Source of the DNA: Alcaligenaceae bacterium
GTDB lineage: Bacteria; Pseudomonadota; Gammaproteobacteria; Burkholderiales; Burkholderiaceae_B
DNA length: 64,000 bases
Direction: 5' to 3'
NCBI GenBank assembly: GCA_012839585.1
Contig: DUNB01000113.1
Location: 1-64,000, forward strand
Part shown: positions 18,928-28,171 of the stretch, piece after piece
How positions within the stretch are numbered: position 1 is the stretch's first letter
Layout of the letters: every line of letters starts with the position of its first letter
Notes under the pieces: generated by a model
Databases searched by the model: none
Told to the model about the DNA's origin: nothing
Seen by the model: only the letters and a program-made list of their open reading frames with translations
Program-made: the position numbers and the translations under genes

Positions 18928-19455
18928 ATGTCTTTTCGGACTTGGATGCGCTCCCAGTACGAGGAAAAAGGGCCAATGAAATGGTTGGCCTTTTTCTTTG
19001 AGTTGCTAGCTAGCGTGGCGCTATTTGGGTTAATGGCGATGACCTGTTTTGATGTGATTGGCCGTTATTTTTTTAATAGCCCGGTACGAGGCGGTACAGA
19101 GCTTACGGAGATGGGGTTAGCGATCGTTGTGTTTGCGGCCTTGCCAGTAGTGACTTGGCGTGGAGGACAAATCGTCGTTGATTTAATTGACCCTTATTTG
19201 AATGTACGAGTTTTGCGCTTATTAAGTGTGCTTGGCACTGTCATTATGACGGCTTCTTTATTTTATTTAGGTAATCGTATTTTTGACATTGCGGAGCGAG
19301 CACTACGCCGAGGGATTGTCACTGACTTTCTGGCTATACCTACTGGGTATTTGATTCAGTATATAGCTGTGATGAGTTGGGTGACGGCTGTCGGAGTGGC
19401 GACCTATGGCTTATATCGAGTTTGTACTAGCAAGGACGCAGGGGACGCATCATGA
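18928..19455 (+). CDS. TRAP transporter small permease, DctQ family
   Basis: A 175-residue integral membrane protein with four predicted membrane helices (for example FFELLASVALFGLMAM and a late YIAVMSWVTAVGVATY). The family motif FFNSPVRGGTELTEMG follows the first helix. DctQ partners with DctM in the cytoplasmic membrane. AAAAAGGAG precedes the ATG. Its stop overlaps the dctM start by four bases (ATGA). Confidence 0.88.
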   Translation: MSFRTWMRSQYEEKGPMKWLAFFFELLASVALFGLMAMTCFDVIGRYFFNSPVRGGTELTEMGLAIVVFAALPVVTWRGGQIVVDLIDPYLNVRVLRLLSVLGTVIMTASLFYLGNRIFDIAERALRRGIVTDFLAIPTGYLIQYIAVMSWVTAVGVATYGLYRVCTSKDAGDAS

Positions 19456-20780
19456 TGATTTTAATGATTGGGTTTTCTGTTTTATTGTTCTTGATTTTGG
19501 TAGTCCGAGTACCGATTGCTTTTGCGATGGGGGTCGTTGGTTTTTTCGGTTTTGCAGCGTTAAATGGCTTGGATTGGGGGAATTGGTCGACCTTCCGCTG
19601 GAGTGTGCCTCTATCGATGGCCGCAAATCGTGTTATTGATACGGCCCAAGACTATAGCCTGTCCGTTATCCCCTTATTTATCCTTATGGGAAATTTGGTC
19701 ACTCGCTCAGGACTCTCTAAAGAGCTCTATATGGCTTCGAATGCTTTTTTAGGTCATAAAAAAGGTGGCTTAGCTATGGCGACAGTCGTGGCATGTGGTG
19801 GGTTTTCTGCTGTATGTGGTTCCAGCTTAGCCACGGCAGCTACGATGTCTAAAGTGGCAATGCCACCTATGAGACAGTATGGTTATTCAGATTCCTTAGC
19901 CACAGCATCCATCGCAGCGGGAGGCACATTAGGTATTTTGATTCCTCCTAGTGTGATTTTGGTGATTTACGGGCTATTAACGGAAACAAGTATTCGCGAG
20001 CTATTTGCTGCTGGACTGATTCCTGGCATTTTAGGGGTGTTTCTTTATTTAGCGGCCGTGCGCTATACCGTTTGGCGTGACCCTTCAGCAGGTCCTGTGG
20101 GAGAAAAACTAAGTTGGAAAAGGAGGATGCAGGCTCTTAAGGGGGTTCGAGATGTCTTGGGCCTATTTGTGCTGGTAATGGGCGGTATTTATCTAGGGGT
20201 GTTTACTCCTACCGAGGCGGCGGGCATCGGGGCCGGGGGAGCGTTTTTTATCACTTTGCTGCGACGTAAGCTGAGTTGGGCGGGGCTGTTTGAAACACTT
20301 GCCGAGACAGCGCGTACATCGACTGTATTATTTACTATCGTGATAGGAGCTTTAATCTTTTCCGACTTTGTGAATCGAGCAGGCTTGCCAGATATGCTTT
20401 TGCAGCTTGTGACAGATTTAAATATATCGCCGTTTATGGTGATCATAGTCATCTTATGTATTTATGTGTTGCTCGGGCTGATTTTTGAAAGCTTATCCAT
20501 GCTTTTGTTAACCGTGCCAGTGTTTTATCCTTTAATAGCTAGCTTAGGTTTTGATCTGGTCTGGTTTGGCATCGTAGTTGTGGTAGTGACGGAAATAAGT
20601 CTTATTACTCCACCGGTGGGAATGAATGTCTTTGTCCTAAGCGGTGTATTGCGGGATGTGAAAACTGGGACTATTTTTAAAGGGATCTTACCGTTTTGGG
20701 CCTTTGATATGCTTCGCCTTCTTTTGATAGTGATCCTTCCGCCTTTGTCTTTATACTTGCCGCATCTTTTGTATCGTTAA
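19452..20780 (+). CDS. TRAP transporter large permease, DctM family
   Basis: The 442-residue, about 12-helix ion-coupled permease of the TRAP system, which moves the substrate using a sodium or proton gradient. Family signatures include VCGSSLATAATMSKVAMPPM and GGTLGILIPPSVILVIYG, plus FTPTEAAGIGAGGAF in the second half and a repeat of the loop near ISLITPPVGMN. It overlaps dctQ and ends the operon just before a strong terminator. Confidence 0.92.
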   Translation: MMILMIGFSVLLFLILVVRVPIAFAMGVVGFFGFAALNGLDWGNWSTFRWSVPLSMAANRVIDTAQDYSLSVIPLFILMGNLVTRSGLSKELYMASNAFLGHKKGGLAMATVVACGGFSAVCGSSLATAATMSKVAMPPMRQYGYSDSLATASIAAGGTLGILIPPSVILVIYGLLTETSIRELFAAGLIPGILGVFLYLAAVRYTVWRDPSAGPVGEKLSWKRRMQALKGVRDVLGLFVLVMGGIYLGVFTPTEAAGIGAGGAFFITLLRRKLSWAGLFETLAETARTSTVLFTIVIGALIFSDFVNRAGLPDMLLQLVTDLNISPFMVIIVILCIYVLLGLIFESLSMLLLTVPVFYPLIASLGFDLVWFGIVVVVVTEISLITPPVGMNVFVLSGVLRDVKTGTIFKGILPFWAFDMLRLLLIVILPPLSLYLPHLLYR

Positions 20781-20784
20781 CCTC

Positions 20785-20818
20785 AAAAGCCCTGCACGTT
20801 TAGTCGAGCAGGGCTTTT
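20785..20818. terminator. Bidirectional terminator, dctM / amiD-like
   Basis: An 11-bp stem AAAAGCCCTGC / GCAGGGCTTTT. One arm lies within the last codons of the convergent amidase gene. Confidence 0.85.
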
Positions 20819-21594
20819 AATATGCCCAGTGTTTGAGCATCGGGTTGTCCGTCATAGAGGCTGGGTCTATAACGCATTTGGAATGCTGCTAGGACGTTTT
20901 GAGAGGCTTTGTCCCATTGACCATGTAAGGGGACTTCGTAGCCAGCTTGTTTAAGCATTTGTTGAATTTCGGCATAAGGTGCTAGACCGAATAGTTCAAA
21001 CTGAGCCTGGTGCCGTAGCGCCTGTTCCTGGTCGTACCAACGACCTAGGCCTGCTCTGGCTAATTGTTCCCAGGGAAACAGAGGGCCAGGATCTATTTTG
21101 CGCTGAGGGGCAACATCACTATGTCCCACAATATTGGCAGGGGAAATGCGATGGCGTTCAACGAGCTCTTGGAGTAAAGCGGTGAGCAGCTCAATTTGAG
21201 CTGGCTGATAGGGCGCCCAACTGTGGTCGGGCAAACGACCTGCGTTGACTATTTCAATACCGATGGAACTGGTATTGAGATCAACATGGTCATGCCATTG
21301 ACTGACCCCAGCGTGCCAGGCGCGTTGGCTCTCGTCGACAAAGCGATAGAGTTTGGGGGGCTGTTCATCAGTTATTAAATAGTGGCTGCTGACATTTTTT
21401 TGCGTAAGCACCTTGATGGAGGTGGGCGTGTCGGCCGAGGTGTAATGCAAAACTAGATGACGCACTCGGCTGTTTTGCCCTTCGGCTTGCAGGCTGGTGT
21501 CGATGCGATGGCCCCCAACTTTAGGGGCTGTGCTACAGGCAGCGAGCAGCCCACAAAGCAATAGGCTGCTGAATAAACGAAATGAATTAAGCAC
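20800..21594 (-). CDS. amiD: AmiD-like N-acetylmuramoyl-L-alanine amidase lipoprotein
   Basis: The enzyme cleaves the bond between MurNAc and the stem peptide in peptidoglycan fragments. The 264 residues start with a lipoprotein signal (LLLCGLLAAC, lipid-anchored Cys at about residue 20). An amidase_2 domain follows, with zinc ligands in LVLHYTSAD, the GIEIVNAG strand and the GHSDVAPQRKIDPG motif; then a C-terminal peptidoglycan-binding domain (about residues 195-264). This layout matches E. coli AmiD, an outer-membrane lipoprotein, rather than cytosolic AmpD. Its start overlaps the end of the upstream methyltransferase gene by eight bases. Confidence 0.88.
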   Translation of the reverse strand: MLNSFRLFSSLLLCGLLAACSTAPKVGGHRIDTSLQAEGQNSRVRHLVLHYTSADTPTSIKVLTQKNVSSHYLITDEQPPKLYRFVDESQRAWHAGVSQWHDHVDLNTSSIGIEIVNAGRLPDHSWAPYQPAQIELLTALLQELVERHRISPANIVGHSDVAPQRKIDPGPLFPWEQLARAGLGRWYDQEQALRHQAQFELFGLAPYAEIQQMLKQAGYEVPLHGQWDKASQNVLAAFQMRYRPSLYDGQPDAQTLGILKALLD

Positions 21595-22303
21595 TGGCTT
21601 GAAATAAAAATAGGGTGGGGTATTTATTGAGATCAGGGGCGGTTTGGTTGCGCCACTGGCTAACGGTATGAGTACGAATCCATTCGTCAGGTGTGGTTAA
21701 AGAGCGTGCTACACAAAGACGGGTGGAGGGCTCTAGGGTTTTGAGCAGCGCCTCAAACAAGGCGGGGTTGCGATAGGGTGTTTCAATAAATATCTGGGAC
21801 TGCTGTTGTTTCTTTGAGGCCTGCTCCCAGAGCTTGAGGGTGCGGGCCTGGTCATCGGCCTGTTTAGGCACATAGCCATGAAAGCAAAAATTCTGTCCAT
21901 CCAAACCACTGGCCATCAATCCTAAAAGAATAGAAGAGGGGCCTACGTGAGGTTTGACGGTAAAGCCTAGATCATGCGCCAACGAGACCACCACGGCGCC
22001 TGGGTCGGCCACGGCTGGGCAGCCAGCCTCTGAGACCAGACCTACACCGTTTTCAGCCTCTGGCGCTTGTAGCCATTGTTGAATTTGTTTTTTTGGTGTG
22101 CCGCGTTTGTCCAATTGGTGAATGATGATGTCCTGCAGGGGGCGTTGCGTGCCCATCTGCTTTAAAAAGGCACGTGCTGTTTTGGCGTTTTCTGCAATAA
22201 AATAGGACAGCTCGTTGGCTTGTTGTTGTACGGCAGCGGGTAGCCAGTTTTCGTTAGCCGAATCGCCCAAAGGCACAGGAATGAGGTGTAAGGTTTTGGA
22301 CAT
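21587..22303 (-). CDS. SAM-dependent methyltransferase of the tetrapyrrole-methylase fold (RsmI-like paralogue)
   Basis: The 238-residue protein has the TP-methylase pattern seen in RsmI: an N-terminal LHLIPVPLGD strand, GLVSEAGCPAVADPG at the SAM site, GPSSILLGLMASGL and FIETPYRNP. RsmI itself 2'-O-methylates C1402 of 16S rRNA, but this protein differs at the N-terminus and elsewhere, and it resembles the second, uncharacterised paralogue found in many proteobacteria. So the target is not assigned. The frame is open further upstream, but MSKTLHLIPVPLG at 22303 matches the family start. It lies between yceF and amiD on the minus strand. Confidence 0.8.
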   Translation of the reverse strand: MSKTLHLIPVPLGDSANENWLPAAVQQQANELSYFIAENAKTARAFLKQMGTQRPLQDIIIHQLDKRGTPKKQIQQWLQAPEAENGVGLVSEAGCPAVADPGAVVVSLAHDLGFTVKPHVGPSSILLGLMASGLDGQNFCFHGYVPKQADDQARTLKLWEQASKKQQQSQIFIETPYRNPALFEALLKTLEPSTRLCVARSLTTPDEWIRTHTVSQWRNQTAPDLNKYPTLFLFQASA

Positions 22304-22310
22304 AGTATAG

Positions 22311-22898
22311 TTAGGCGCTAATAGGTGAAGCCAGCGGGTTGAGGCCAAACTGACGCAGTAGACGAGATAACTCAATCAAAGGTAAACCAATAATCGCAGT
22401 GGGATCATTGGACTGCATGGATTGCATCAAAGCAATCCCTAGGCTTTCGGCTTTGGCACTGCCTGCCGTGTCATAGGGTTTTTCAAACTGCAAATAGTTT
22501 TCAATTTCATCACGACTGAGTTCGCGAAAATGACAGGTGGTGAGCACGTTGACGACTTCTTGGTGTGTGTTTTGTGCCACGCATAAAGCGGTATGAAAAA
22601 CGACTTTTTGGCCGCTTAACTGCTGAAGCTGGGCCACGGCTTTTTCATGGCTGCCTGCTTTTCCTAAGCAAAGTGAGCCCAGCGCAGCGACCTGATCCGA
22701 ACCAATTACAATGGCGTCGGGATGTTGGCTTGCAATGGCTTGGGCCTTGCTGATAGCTAGACGCTGAGCCAGTGCCGCCGGGGCTTCGTTAGGGAGAGGG
22801 CTTTCATCCACATCAGGCGACTGCACCGAAAAAGGAAGTTGCAAGCGTTCGAGCAGATTTCGCCTGTAAATAGAACCGGATGCCAGAATAAGACGCAT
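22311..22898 (-). CDS. yceF: Maf-family nucleotide pyrophosphatase, YceF subgroup (7-methyl-GTP)
   Basis: Maf proteins hydrolyse modified nucleoside triphosphates as house-cleaning enzymes. Family start LILASGSIYRRNLLERL, the SPDVDES motif, the catalytic IGSDQVA strand (Asp base) and the late YDTAGSAKAESLG are all present. IGSDQ, rather than GADT, points to the YceF/m7GTP subgroup. From the ATG at 22898 it has 195 residues, the normal size; the longer open frame would overlap the divergent yceD. It is followed by the methyltransferase and amiD genes. Confidence 0.88.
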   Translation of the reverse strand: MRLILASGSIYRRNLLERLQLPFSVQSPDVDESPLPNEAPAALAQRLAISKAQAIASQHPDAIVIGSDQVAALGSLCLGKAGSHEKAVAQLQQLSGQKVVFHTALCVAQNTHQEVVNVLTTCHFRELSRDEIENYLQFEKPYDTAGSAKAESLGIALMQSMQSNDPTAIIGLPLIELSRLLRQFGLNPLASPISA

Positions 22899-22930
22899 AA
22901 TAGCTTTGTAGTGTAAAATGAGTGAAGTGT

Positions 22931-22960
22931 TTGACTCGATTAGGGTCTGCACGGTATTAT
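22931..22960 (+). promoter_or_regulatory. Likely promoter for yceD-rpmF-plsX
   Basis: TTGACT, 18 bases, TATTAT. A transcript from here would begin near 22967, so the GTG at 22922 would be outside it. This supports a downstream start for yceD. Confidence 0.45.
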
Positions 22961-22978
22961 CTCTCTTTTTCTTCGTTA

Positions 22979-23509
22979 TTGGAAATACAAGCCTTGCAGC
23001 AAACACAATATCTTTTAGATGCCGCGACGTTTACGCGTAACGGTCAGGTTTTTGCGGCACAAAGCCCGATTTCTATTTTTAATCGTGCTCTTGACGGCTT
23101 ACCTGCCCAACAGGATCAAACCATCGACTGGTCCGTTAAAGGCAGAACCGACAACGCAGGTCAACGCTATTTGACAGTACACGTGGTTGGCTACGTGGTG
23201 TTGATATGTCAGCGTTGCTTACGTGATTTTCACTATCAGATTGATGCCGAAAACACGGTGTTAGTCGTTAATGATGAGCTGGATTTAGATGTGGATATCG
23301 ATGACCCTGATGCGCCGGAGCGCATTTTGGCTTCTGCCCATCTCAATGCCCTAGAGCTCGTCGAAGATGAGCTAATTCTTAGTTTGCCTTATGTGCCGCG
23401 TCATGATCAGTGTCCTGATCTGCACGAGGCTTTGCAAAACCAAGACGAAGAGGCCGAAGACGAAAAGCCAAATCCTTTTGCCGTCCTCAGTCAATTTAAA
23501 AAATCGTAA
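22979..23509 (+). CDS. yceD: YceD / DUF177 family protein (23S rRNA accumulation)
   Basis: DUF177 proteins are encoded directly before rpmF in most proteobacteria; E. coli YceD is linked to 23S rRNA accumulation. The family mark is the CQRCL pair of cysteines (LICQRCLRDF), followed by an acidic segment (DDPDAPE) and VEDELILSLPYVPRH. The start is uncertain: the frame opens with a GTG at 22922, but the family N-terminus and the promoter at 22931 fit a TTG at 22979 (176 residues) or 22994 better. No good ribosome site is seen at any of them. Confidence 0.8.
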   Translation: MEIQALQQTQYLLDAATFTRNGQVFAAQSPISIFNRALDGLPAQQDQTIDWSVKGRTDNAGQRYLTVHVVGYVVLICQRCLRDFHYQIDAENTVLVVNDELDLDVDIDDPDAPERILASAHLNALELVEDELILSLPYVPRHDQCPDLHEALQNQDEEAEDEKPNPFAVLSQFKKS

Positions 23510-23572
23510 TTTAATTTCATTTTCATTTACGGGGCTGGTCACTGTTGATCTGCTCTGTGTACAGGAGTCATC

Positions 23573-23755
23573 ATGGCTGTTCAGCAAAACAAAAAGAGCC
23601 CATCCCGTCGTGGCATGCGTCGTTCTCACGATGCGTTAACTGGTCCAGCAACTGCTATTGAGCCTACAACTGGCGAATTGCACTTGCGTCACCACATCAG
23701 CCCTAACGGTATCTACCGTGGCCGTAAAGTGTTGCAAACTAAAAACGACGATTAA
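23573..23755 (+). CDS. rpmF: 50S ribosomal protein L32
   Basis: A 60-residue basic protein beginning [20 protein letters not shown], the invariant L32 start, with [11 protein letters not shown] near the end. ACAGGAG lies 8 bases before the ATG. It sits between yceD and plsX, the standard order linking ribosome and lipid synthesis genes. Confidence 0.97.
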   Translation: MAVQQNKKSPSRRGMRRSHDALTGPATAIEPTTGELHLRHHISPNGIYRGRKVLQTKNDD

Positions 23756-23794
23756 TTCATTTGATCACTCGTTTATTGCGCCGTAGCGTTTTTC

Positions 23795-24874
23795 ATGTCT
23801 AAACAATCCATACGTATCGCCATCGACTGCATGGGCGGTGATGTCGGCTTGGCCGTCACCATTCCCGCAGCAGCTCAGTTCGCTCATCAATATGAGGATG
23901 TGTACTGTTTGCTGGTCGGTGACGAGGCCGGTATTGCTCAGAGTTTAAAGCAGCACCCGGGACCCAACCGTGACTGGTATCAAATAGTGCATGCCTCTGA
24001 AGTCATTGCAATGGATGACTCAGTAGAGGTCGCATTACGGCGCAAAAAAAATTCCTCAATGCGCGTGGCAGCACAGTCTGTAAAAGACGGGCTGGCTGAC
24101 GCGTGTATTTCTGCCGGTAATACAGGCGCATGGATGGCGATTTCGCGCTATGTGCTTAAAACCCTAGACGGCATTAGCCGCCCGGCAATTGCTACCTCCA
24201 TTCCCAATCAGATTGGAGGAGCCACAATTATGCTTGATTTAGGTGCTAACGTTGATTGTAGCGCCGAGCATTTATTGCAGTTTGCCATTATGGGATCTGC
24301 ATTGGCCTCTATCGTTGATAAACACGAAAGTCCTACCATTGGTCTTTTAAATATTGGCGAAGAGGTCATCAAAGGCAATGAAGTCGTTAAACAGGCCGCC
24401 GAACTTTTACGTCAAAGCGGTCTGAATTTCTACGGCAACGTAGAAGGCGATGACATCTGCAAAGGCACCGTTAACGTGATTGTGTGTGACGGCTTTGTAG
24501 GTAATGTTGTCCTGAAATCTCTAGAAGGTCTGGCCAAAATGGTCGCTTCCATGTTGCGCGAAGAGTTCACGCGTAATAGCCTCTCTATGGCAGCAGGTCT
24601 GGTTGCTAAACCCGTATTAAGCCGCTTGAGTGATCGCGTTGATAACCGTCGTTATAACGGCGCGGCCTTACTTGGTTTGCGTGGTATTGTTATCAAGAGC
24701 CATGGATCTGCCGATGCGTATGCTTTTGGCTATGCATTGCAGCGCGCACGCGATGCGGTGCGTAATGGGTTGTTGGCCGGAACAAATGCCGCTATTGACC
24801 AACTGCGTCATAATTTACCTTGTGGTAATGGTAAAGAGGTTTTGTTAGACGCACACTCCGAGTCTGCGCACTAG
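23795..24874 (+). CDS. plsX: Phosphate acyltransferase PlsX
   Basis: PlsX converts acyl-ACP to acyl-phosphate, the first step of phospholipid synthesis by the PlsX/PlsY route. The 359-residue protein has the family N-terminus [13 protein letters not shown], the [10 protein letters not shown] loop and [11 protein letters not shown]. Length and order (rpmF-plsX-fabH) are standard. The C-terminal residues after NLPCGNG are variable between species. Confidence 0.95.
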   Translation: MSKQSIRIAIDCMGGDVGLAVTIPAAAQFAHQYEDVYCLLVGDEAGIAQSLKQHPGPNRDWYQIVHASEVIAMDDSVEVALRRKKNSSMRVAAQSVKDGLADACISAGNTGAWMAISRYVLKTLDGISRPAIATSIPNQIGGATIMLDLGANVDCSAEHLLQFAIMGSALASIVDKHESPTIGLLNIGEEVIKGNEVVKQAAELLRQSGLNFYGNVEGDDICKGTVNVIVCDGFVGNVVLKSLEGLAKMVASMLREEFTRNSLSMAAGLVAKPVLSRLSDRVDNRRYNGAALLGLRGIVIKSHGSADAYAFGYALQRARDAVRNGLLAGTNAAIDQLRHNLPCGNGKEVLLDAHSESAH

Positions 24875-24898
24875 ACGCGGCGAGCAAAGGATTTCACT

Positions 24899-25873
24899 AT
24901 GCTATATACCAAAATTATTGGTACAGGGGGGTATTTGCCACCCCGTATCGTCAGCAACAATGATCTGGCGGCTCAATTAGCCGAACAAGGCTTAGAAACC
25001 TCGGATCAGTGGATTACAGAACGTACAGGAATCCGACAGCGTCATTTGGCAGAGCGTGGAGTTACTTCGAGTCAGCTCGCGACACAGGCAGCACGCCGTG
25101 CCTTGAGTGATGCGGGCATAGAGGCTTCCGACATTGACCTTATCATTGTGGCGACTTCTACCCCTGATCATATCTTCCCCAGTACAGCTTGCTTGGTTCA
25201 AAATGAACTAGGCATCTCTGGCGGCGCAGCCTTTGACGTGCAGGCCGTTTGTAGCGGTTTTGTGTACGCCTTGACCACGGCCGACGCGTTGATTAAGGCC
25301 GGCGTAGCAAGTAAAGCACTTGTGATTGGCGCTGAGGTCTTCTCTACTATCCTAGATTGGAACGATCGTGGCACTTGTGTGCTCTTTGGCGATGGCGCCG
25401 GTGCTGTGGTTCTTAGTGCCTCATCAGAACCCGGCATCTTGGCCGCTCAACTAAAAGCCGATGGCAGCCAAAATGGTATTTTATGTACCGCGGGTAATGT
25501 GTCTTATGGCGAAGTTGTAGGCGATCCTTTCTTACGCATGGACGGTCAGGCCGTATTTAAATTCGCGGTCAATGCCTTGACGCAATCAGCCCAAGATGTG
25601 GCCAGTAAAGCGCAAATTGACTTGTCGGAAATTGACTGGATGGTGCCACATCAGGCCAACGTACGAATCATTAATTTTATTGGGCGTAAACTAGGCATGC
25701 CTACTGATAAAATTGTGATAACCCTAGATAAACATGCCAACACCTCGGCCGCTAGTGTGCCTTTGGCCCTAGACGCAGCCCGTAAAGATGGTCGCATTAA
25801 AGCCGGAGACACCGTGTTAATGCAAGGCGTTGGTGGCGGCTTTACTTGGGGTTCGGTCCTAGCGCGCATGTAA
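24899..25873 (+). CDS. fabH: 3-oxoacyl-ACP synthase III
   Basis: FabH starts fatty-acid synthesis by condensing acetyl-CoA with malonyl-ACP. The 324-residue thiolase-fold enzyme has its catalytic triad: C118 in AVCSGFVYA, His in PHQANVRI and Asn in KHANTSAAS. The C-terminal [10 protein letters not shown] is typical. It follows plsX by 24 bases in the fab operon. Confidence 0.96.
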   Translation: MLYTKIIGTGGYLPPRIVSNNDLAAQLAEQGLETSDQWITERTGIRQRHLAERGVTSSQLATQAARRALSDAGIEASDIDLIIVATSTPDHIFPSTACLVQNELGISGGAAFDVQAVCSGFVYALTTADALIKAGVASKALVIGAEVFSTILDWNDRGTCVLFGDGAGAVVLSASSEPGILAAQLKADGSQNGILCTAGNVSYGEVVGDPFLRMDGQAVFKFAVNALTQSAQDVASKAQIDLSEIDWMVPHQANVRIINFIGRKLGMPTDKIVITLDKHANTSAASVPLALDAARKDGRIKAGDTVLMQGVGGGFTWGSVLARM

Positions 25874-25923
25874 TGATTTTGTGTTAGGCTTGACGGCAAC
25901 GACTACCACTATCAATAAAAATC

Positions 25924-26856
25924 ATGAAAATTGCATTTGTATTTCCCGGACAAGGTTCACAAACCGTTGGCATGCTTGATGCATGGGCTGACAGCCCCGC
26001 TGTACAACACGCTATTGGCGTAGCTAATAAGGCCCTAGGTCAAGACCTAGGTGCGCTTATCGCCCAAGGTCCTGATACCGACTTAAATCTCACGACAAAT
26101 ACCCAGCCAGCCATGCTGCTATCGGCCGTCGCCATGTTTGAAGCATGGCTAGAGGCTGGCGGCGCTTTGCCGGATCTGATGGCTGGGCACAGTTTAGGCG
26201 AATACTCCGCCTTAACAGCTGCCGGGGTGCTGGATCTAGCCGACGCGGTTAAACTCGTGCGTATTCGTGCTAATGCGATGCAGGATGCCGTACCAGTGGG
26301 TGTGGGTGCCATGGCAGCCGTATTAAACCTAGACGACGACCAAATCAAAGACGTTTGCTCATTAGCGGCCCAGGATCAGGTAGTAGAGCCCGTGAACTTT
26401 AATGCACCGGGTCAAATCGTAATCGCTGGCCACAAAGAGGCGGTAGAGCGCGCTTGTGAAATTGCCAAAACAGCTGGTGCGCGTCGCGCGGTATTGTTGC
26501 CCGTGTCTGCGCCTTTCCACTCCAGTTTGCTAGAGCCTGCAGCACAAATTCTTGAGCAGGCCTTAGACCAGATCGAATTACATAGCCCACGTATTCCCGT
26601 GATTAACAACGTGGATGTAGAAATGCCAGTGGAAATCGATGATATTAAGTCCGCATTGGTACGCCAAGCCTGGCATCCGGTACGTTGGGTGGAAACAATT
26701 CAAGCAATGAGTGCTCAAGGGGTAACACATATTGTAGAATGTGGTCCGGGTAAAGTACTATCCGGGTTGGTAAAACGTATAGATAAAAACATTACCGTTT
26801 TATCTATTACCGATCCTAGCTCTCTAGAACAAACACTTAACAGCTTGAAAAACTAA
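25924..26856 (+). CDS. fabD: Malonyl-CoA:ACP transacylase
   Basis: FabD loads malonyl groups onto acyl carrier protein. The 310-residue protein has the nucleophile S90 in GHSLGEYSAL, the FPGQGSQ start motif and the active-site histidine in SAPFHSSL. It lies one base before fabG, consistent with co-translation. Confidence 0.96.
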   Translation: MKIAFVFPGQGSQTVGMLDAWADSPAVQHAIGVANKALGQDLGALIAQGPDTDLNLTTNTQPAMLLSAVAMFEAWLEAGGALPDLMAGHSLGEYSALTAAGVLDLADAVKLVRIRANAMQDAVPVGVGAMAAVLNLDDDQIKDVCSLAAQDQVVEPVNFNAPGQIVIAGHKEAVERACEIAKTAGARRAVLLPVSAPFHSSLLEPAAQILEQALDQIELHSPRIPVINNVDVEMPVEIDDIKSALVRQAWHPVRWVETIQAMSAQGVTHIVECGPGKVLSGLVKRIDKNITVLSITDPSSLEQTLNSLKN

Positions 26857-26857
26857 T

Positions 26858-27595
26858 ATGACGACTCCTTTAGCTGGAAAAATTGCGCTAGTAACCGGCG
26901 CATCACGTGGATTGGGCCAGGCCATTGCATTACAATTGCAGGCCTTAGGTGCTCATGTGGTGGGTACCGCAACGACTGCCGAAGGTGCAGAAAAAATCAC
27001 GTCTTACTTGAACAACCCGAATAGCCGTGGTGTGCAGTTAGACGTCAATGACGATCAAGCTTGCGATGATTTAATTGCCCAGTTGTCTAAGGAAGGTGGC
27101 CCTCATATACTAGTAAACAACGCGGGCATCACTCGCGATGGATTGGCCATGCGTCTTAAAGACGATGACTTTGATGCGGTAATGGATACGAACTTACGTG
27201 CTGTATTCCGCCTCAGTCGCGCTGTGATTCGTCCTATGATGAAAGCCCGTTGGGGTCGTATAATAAACATCAGCTCGGTGGTTGGATATAGTGGCAACCC
27301 TGGGCAGGCCAACTACGCTGCAGCTAAGGCCGGCGTAGCGGGGATGTCGCGGGCATTGGCTCGTGAACTAGGCAGCCGCAATATCACGGTCAACTGTGTT
27401 GCTCCGGGTTTTATTGATACCGATATGACTCGAGCCCTTTCCGAGGAACAAACACAGGCGCTATTGACTCAAATTCCATTGGGTCGACTAGGGCAAAGCC
27501 AGGATATTGCTAATGCTGTAGCCTTTTTGGCTGGGCCACAAGCCGACTACATTACAGGTACTACCTTGCACGTCAATGGTGGCATGTACATGTAA
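26858..27595 (+). CDS. fabG: 3-oxoacyl-ACP reductase
   Basis: FabG reduces 3-oxoacyl-ACP with NADPH in each elongation round. A 245-residue short-chain dehydrogenase with TGASRGLGQAI for the cofactor, NNAGITRD, the catalytic Y153 and K157 in YAAAKAG, and the C-terminal GMYM. It starts one base after fabD. Confidence 0.96.
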   Translation: MTTPLAGKIALVTGASRGLGQAIALQLQALGAHVVGTATTAEGAEKITSYLNNPNSRGVQLDVNDDQACDDLIAQLSKEGGPHILVNNAGITRDGLAMRLKDDDFDAVMDTNLRAVFRLSRAVIRPMMKARWGRIINISSVVGYSGNPGQANYAAAKAGVAGMSRALARELGSRNITVNCVAPGFIDTDMTRALSEEQTQALLTQIPLGRLGQSQDIANAVAFLAGPQADYITGTTLHVNGGMYM

Positions 27596-27779
27596 AGGAC
27601 TTGGCTAAAAGCCGATCTAGGGTTAAATTATCCACTTAACTCAATTTTTTTAAGGGGCGTATCAGTTTCCCTTTGCTTGCAAAGCTAAACCGATATTGCC
27701 GTTTTTTGTCATAGCCTGCACCCTTTTTTATTGTTTGGCTATACTTTGAGGGAATTAATCCCCAATTTGGAGAATCTGC

Positions 27780-28019
27780 ATGGAAAGCATCGAACAGCGC
27801 GTCAAGAAGATCGTCGCTGAACAACTTGGCGTAAACGAAGCCGAGATCAAGAACGAATCTTCTTTTCTTGACGACCTCGGTGCCGACTCGCTCGACATGG
27901 TCGAGCTCGTGATGGCGCTCGAAGACGAATTCGAAACCGAAATCCCAGACGAAGAAGCTGAGAAAATCACGACGGTTCAGCAAGCTGTTAACTACATTAA
28001 CGCTAACAGCGAGCAGTAA
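27780..28019 (+). CDS. acpP: Acyl carrier protein
   Basis: The 79-residue acidic carrier of growing acyl chains. The 4'-phosphopantetheine attachment serine is S37 in [10 protein letters not shown]. Codon choice is strongly biased to C-ending codons (for example GACGACCTCGG), unlike its neighbours, consistent with very high expression. A leader of about 180 bases separates it from fabG and includes a TATACT -10-like box at 27740-27745 and GGAG before the start, so it probably also has its own promoter. Confidence 0.98.
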   Translation: MESIEQRVKKIVAEQLGVNEAEIKNESSFLDDLGADSLDMVELVMALEDEFETEIPDEEAEKITTVQQAVNYINANSEQ

Positions 28020-28171
28020 TTTCAAACCTGGGTGTGGGCAGGCTATGTATTTACTTGGCTTGCCCCTTAGCTCAAGGCGGTTTACAGAGAATGATGCGAT
28101 CGTCTCTACCTTATAGGTGTCACGTTGGGTCATTCGCTACGAACCGCTTTTTTTGTATTTAGGAGTCATCC

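Noticed and set aside
22918-23040. Alternative frame beginning ATG at 22918 with a hydrophobic N-terminus
   Set aside because: It ends after about 40 codons, overlaps the yceD promoter and the real yceD frame, and has no ribosome site.
28034-28062. GGGCAGGC/GCTTGCCC hairpin after acpP
   Set aside because: Short, one G-T pair, and no T-run; not enough to call a terminator or attenuator.
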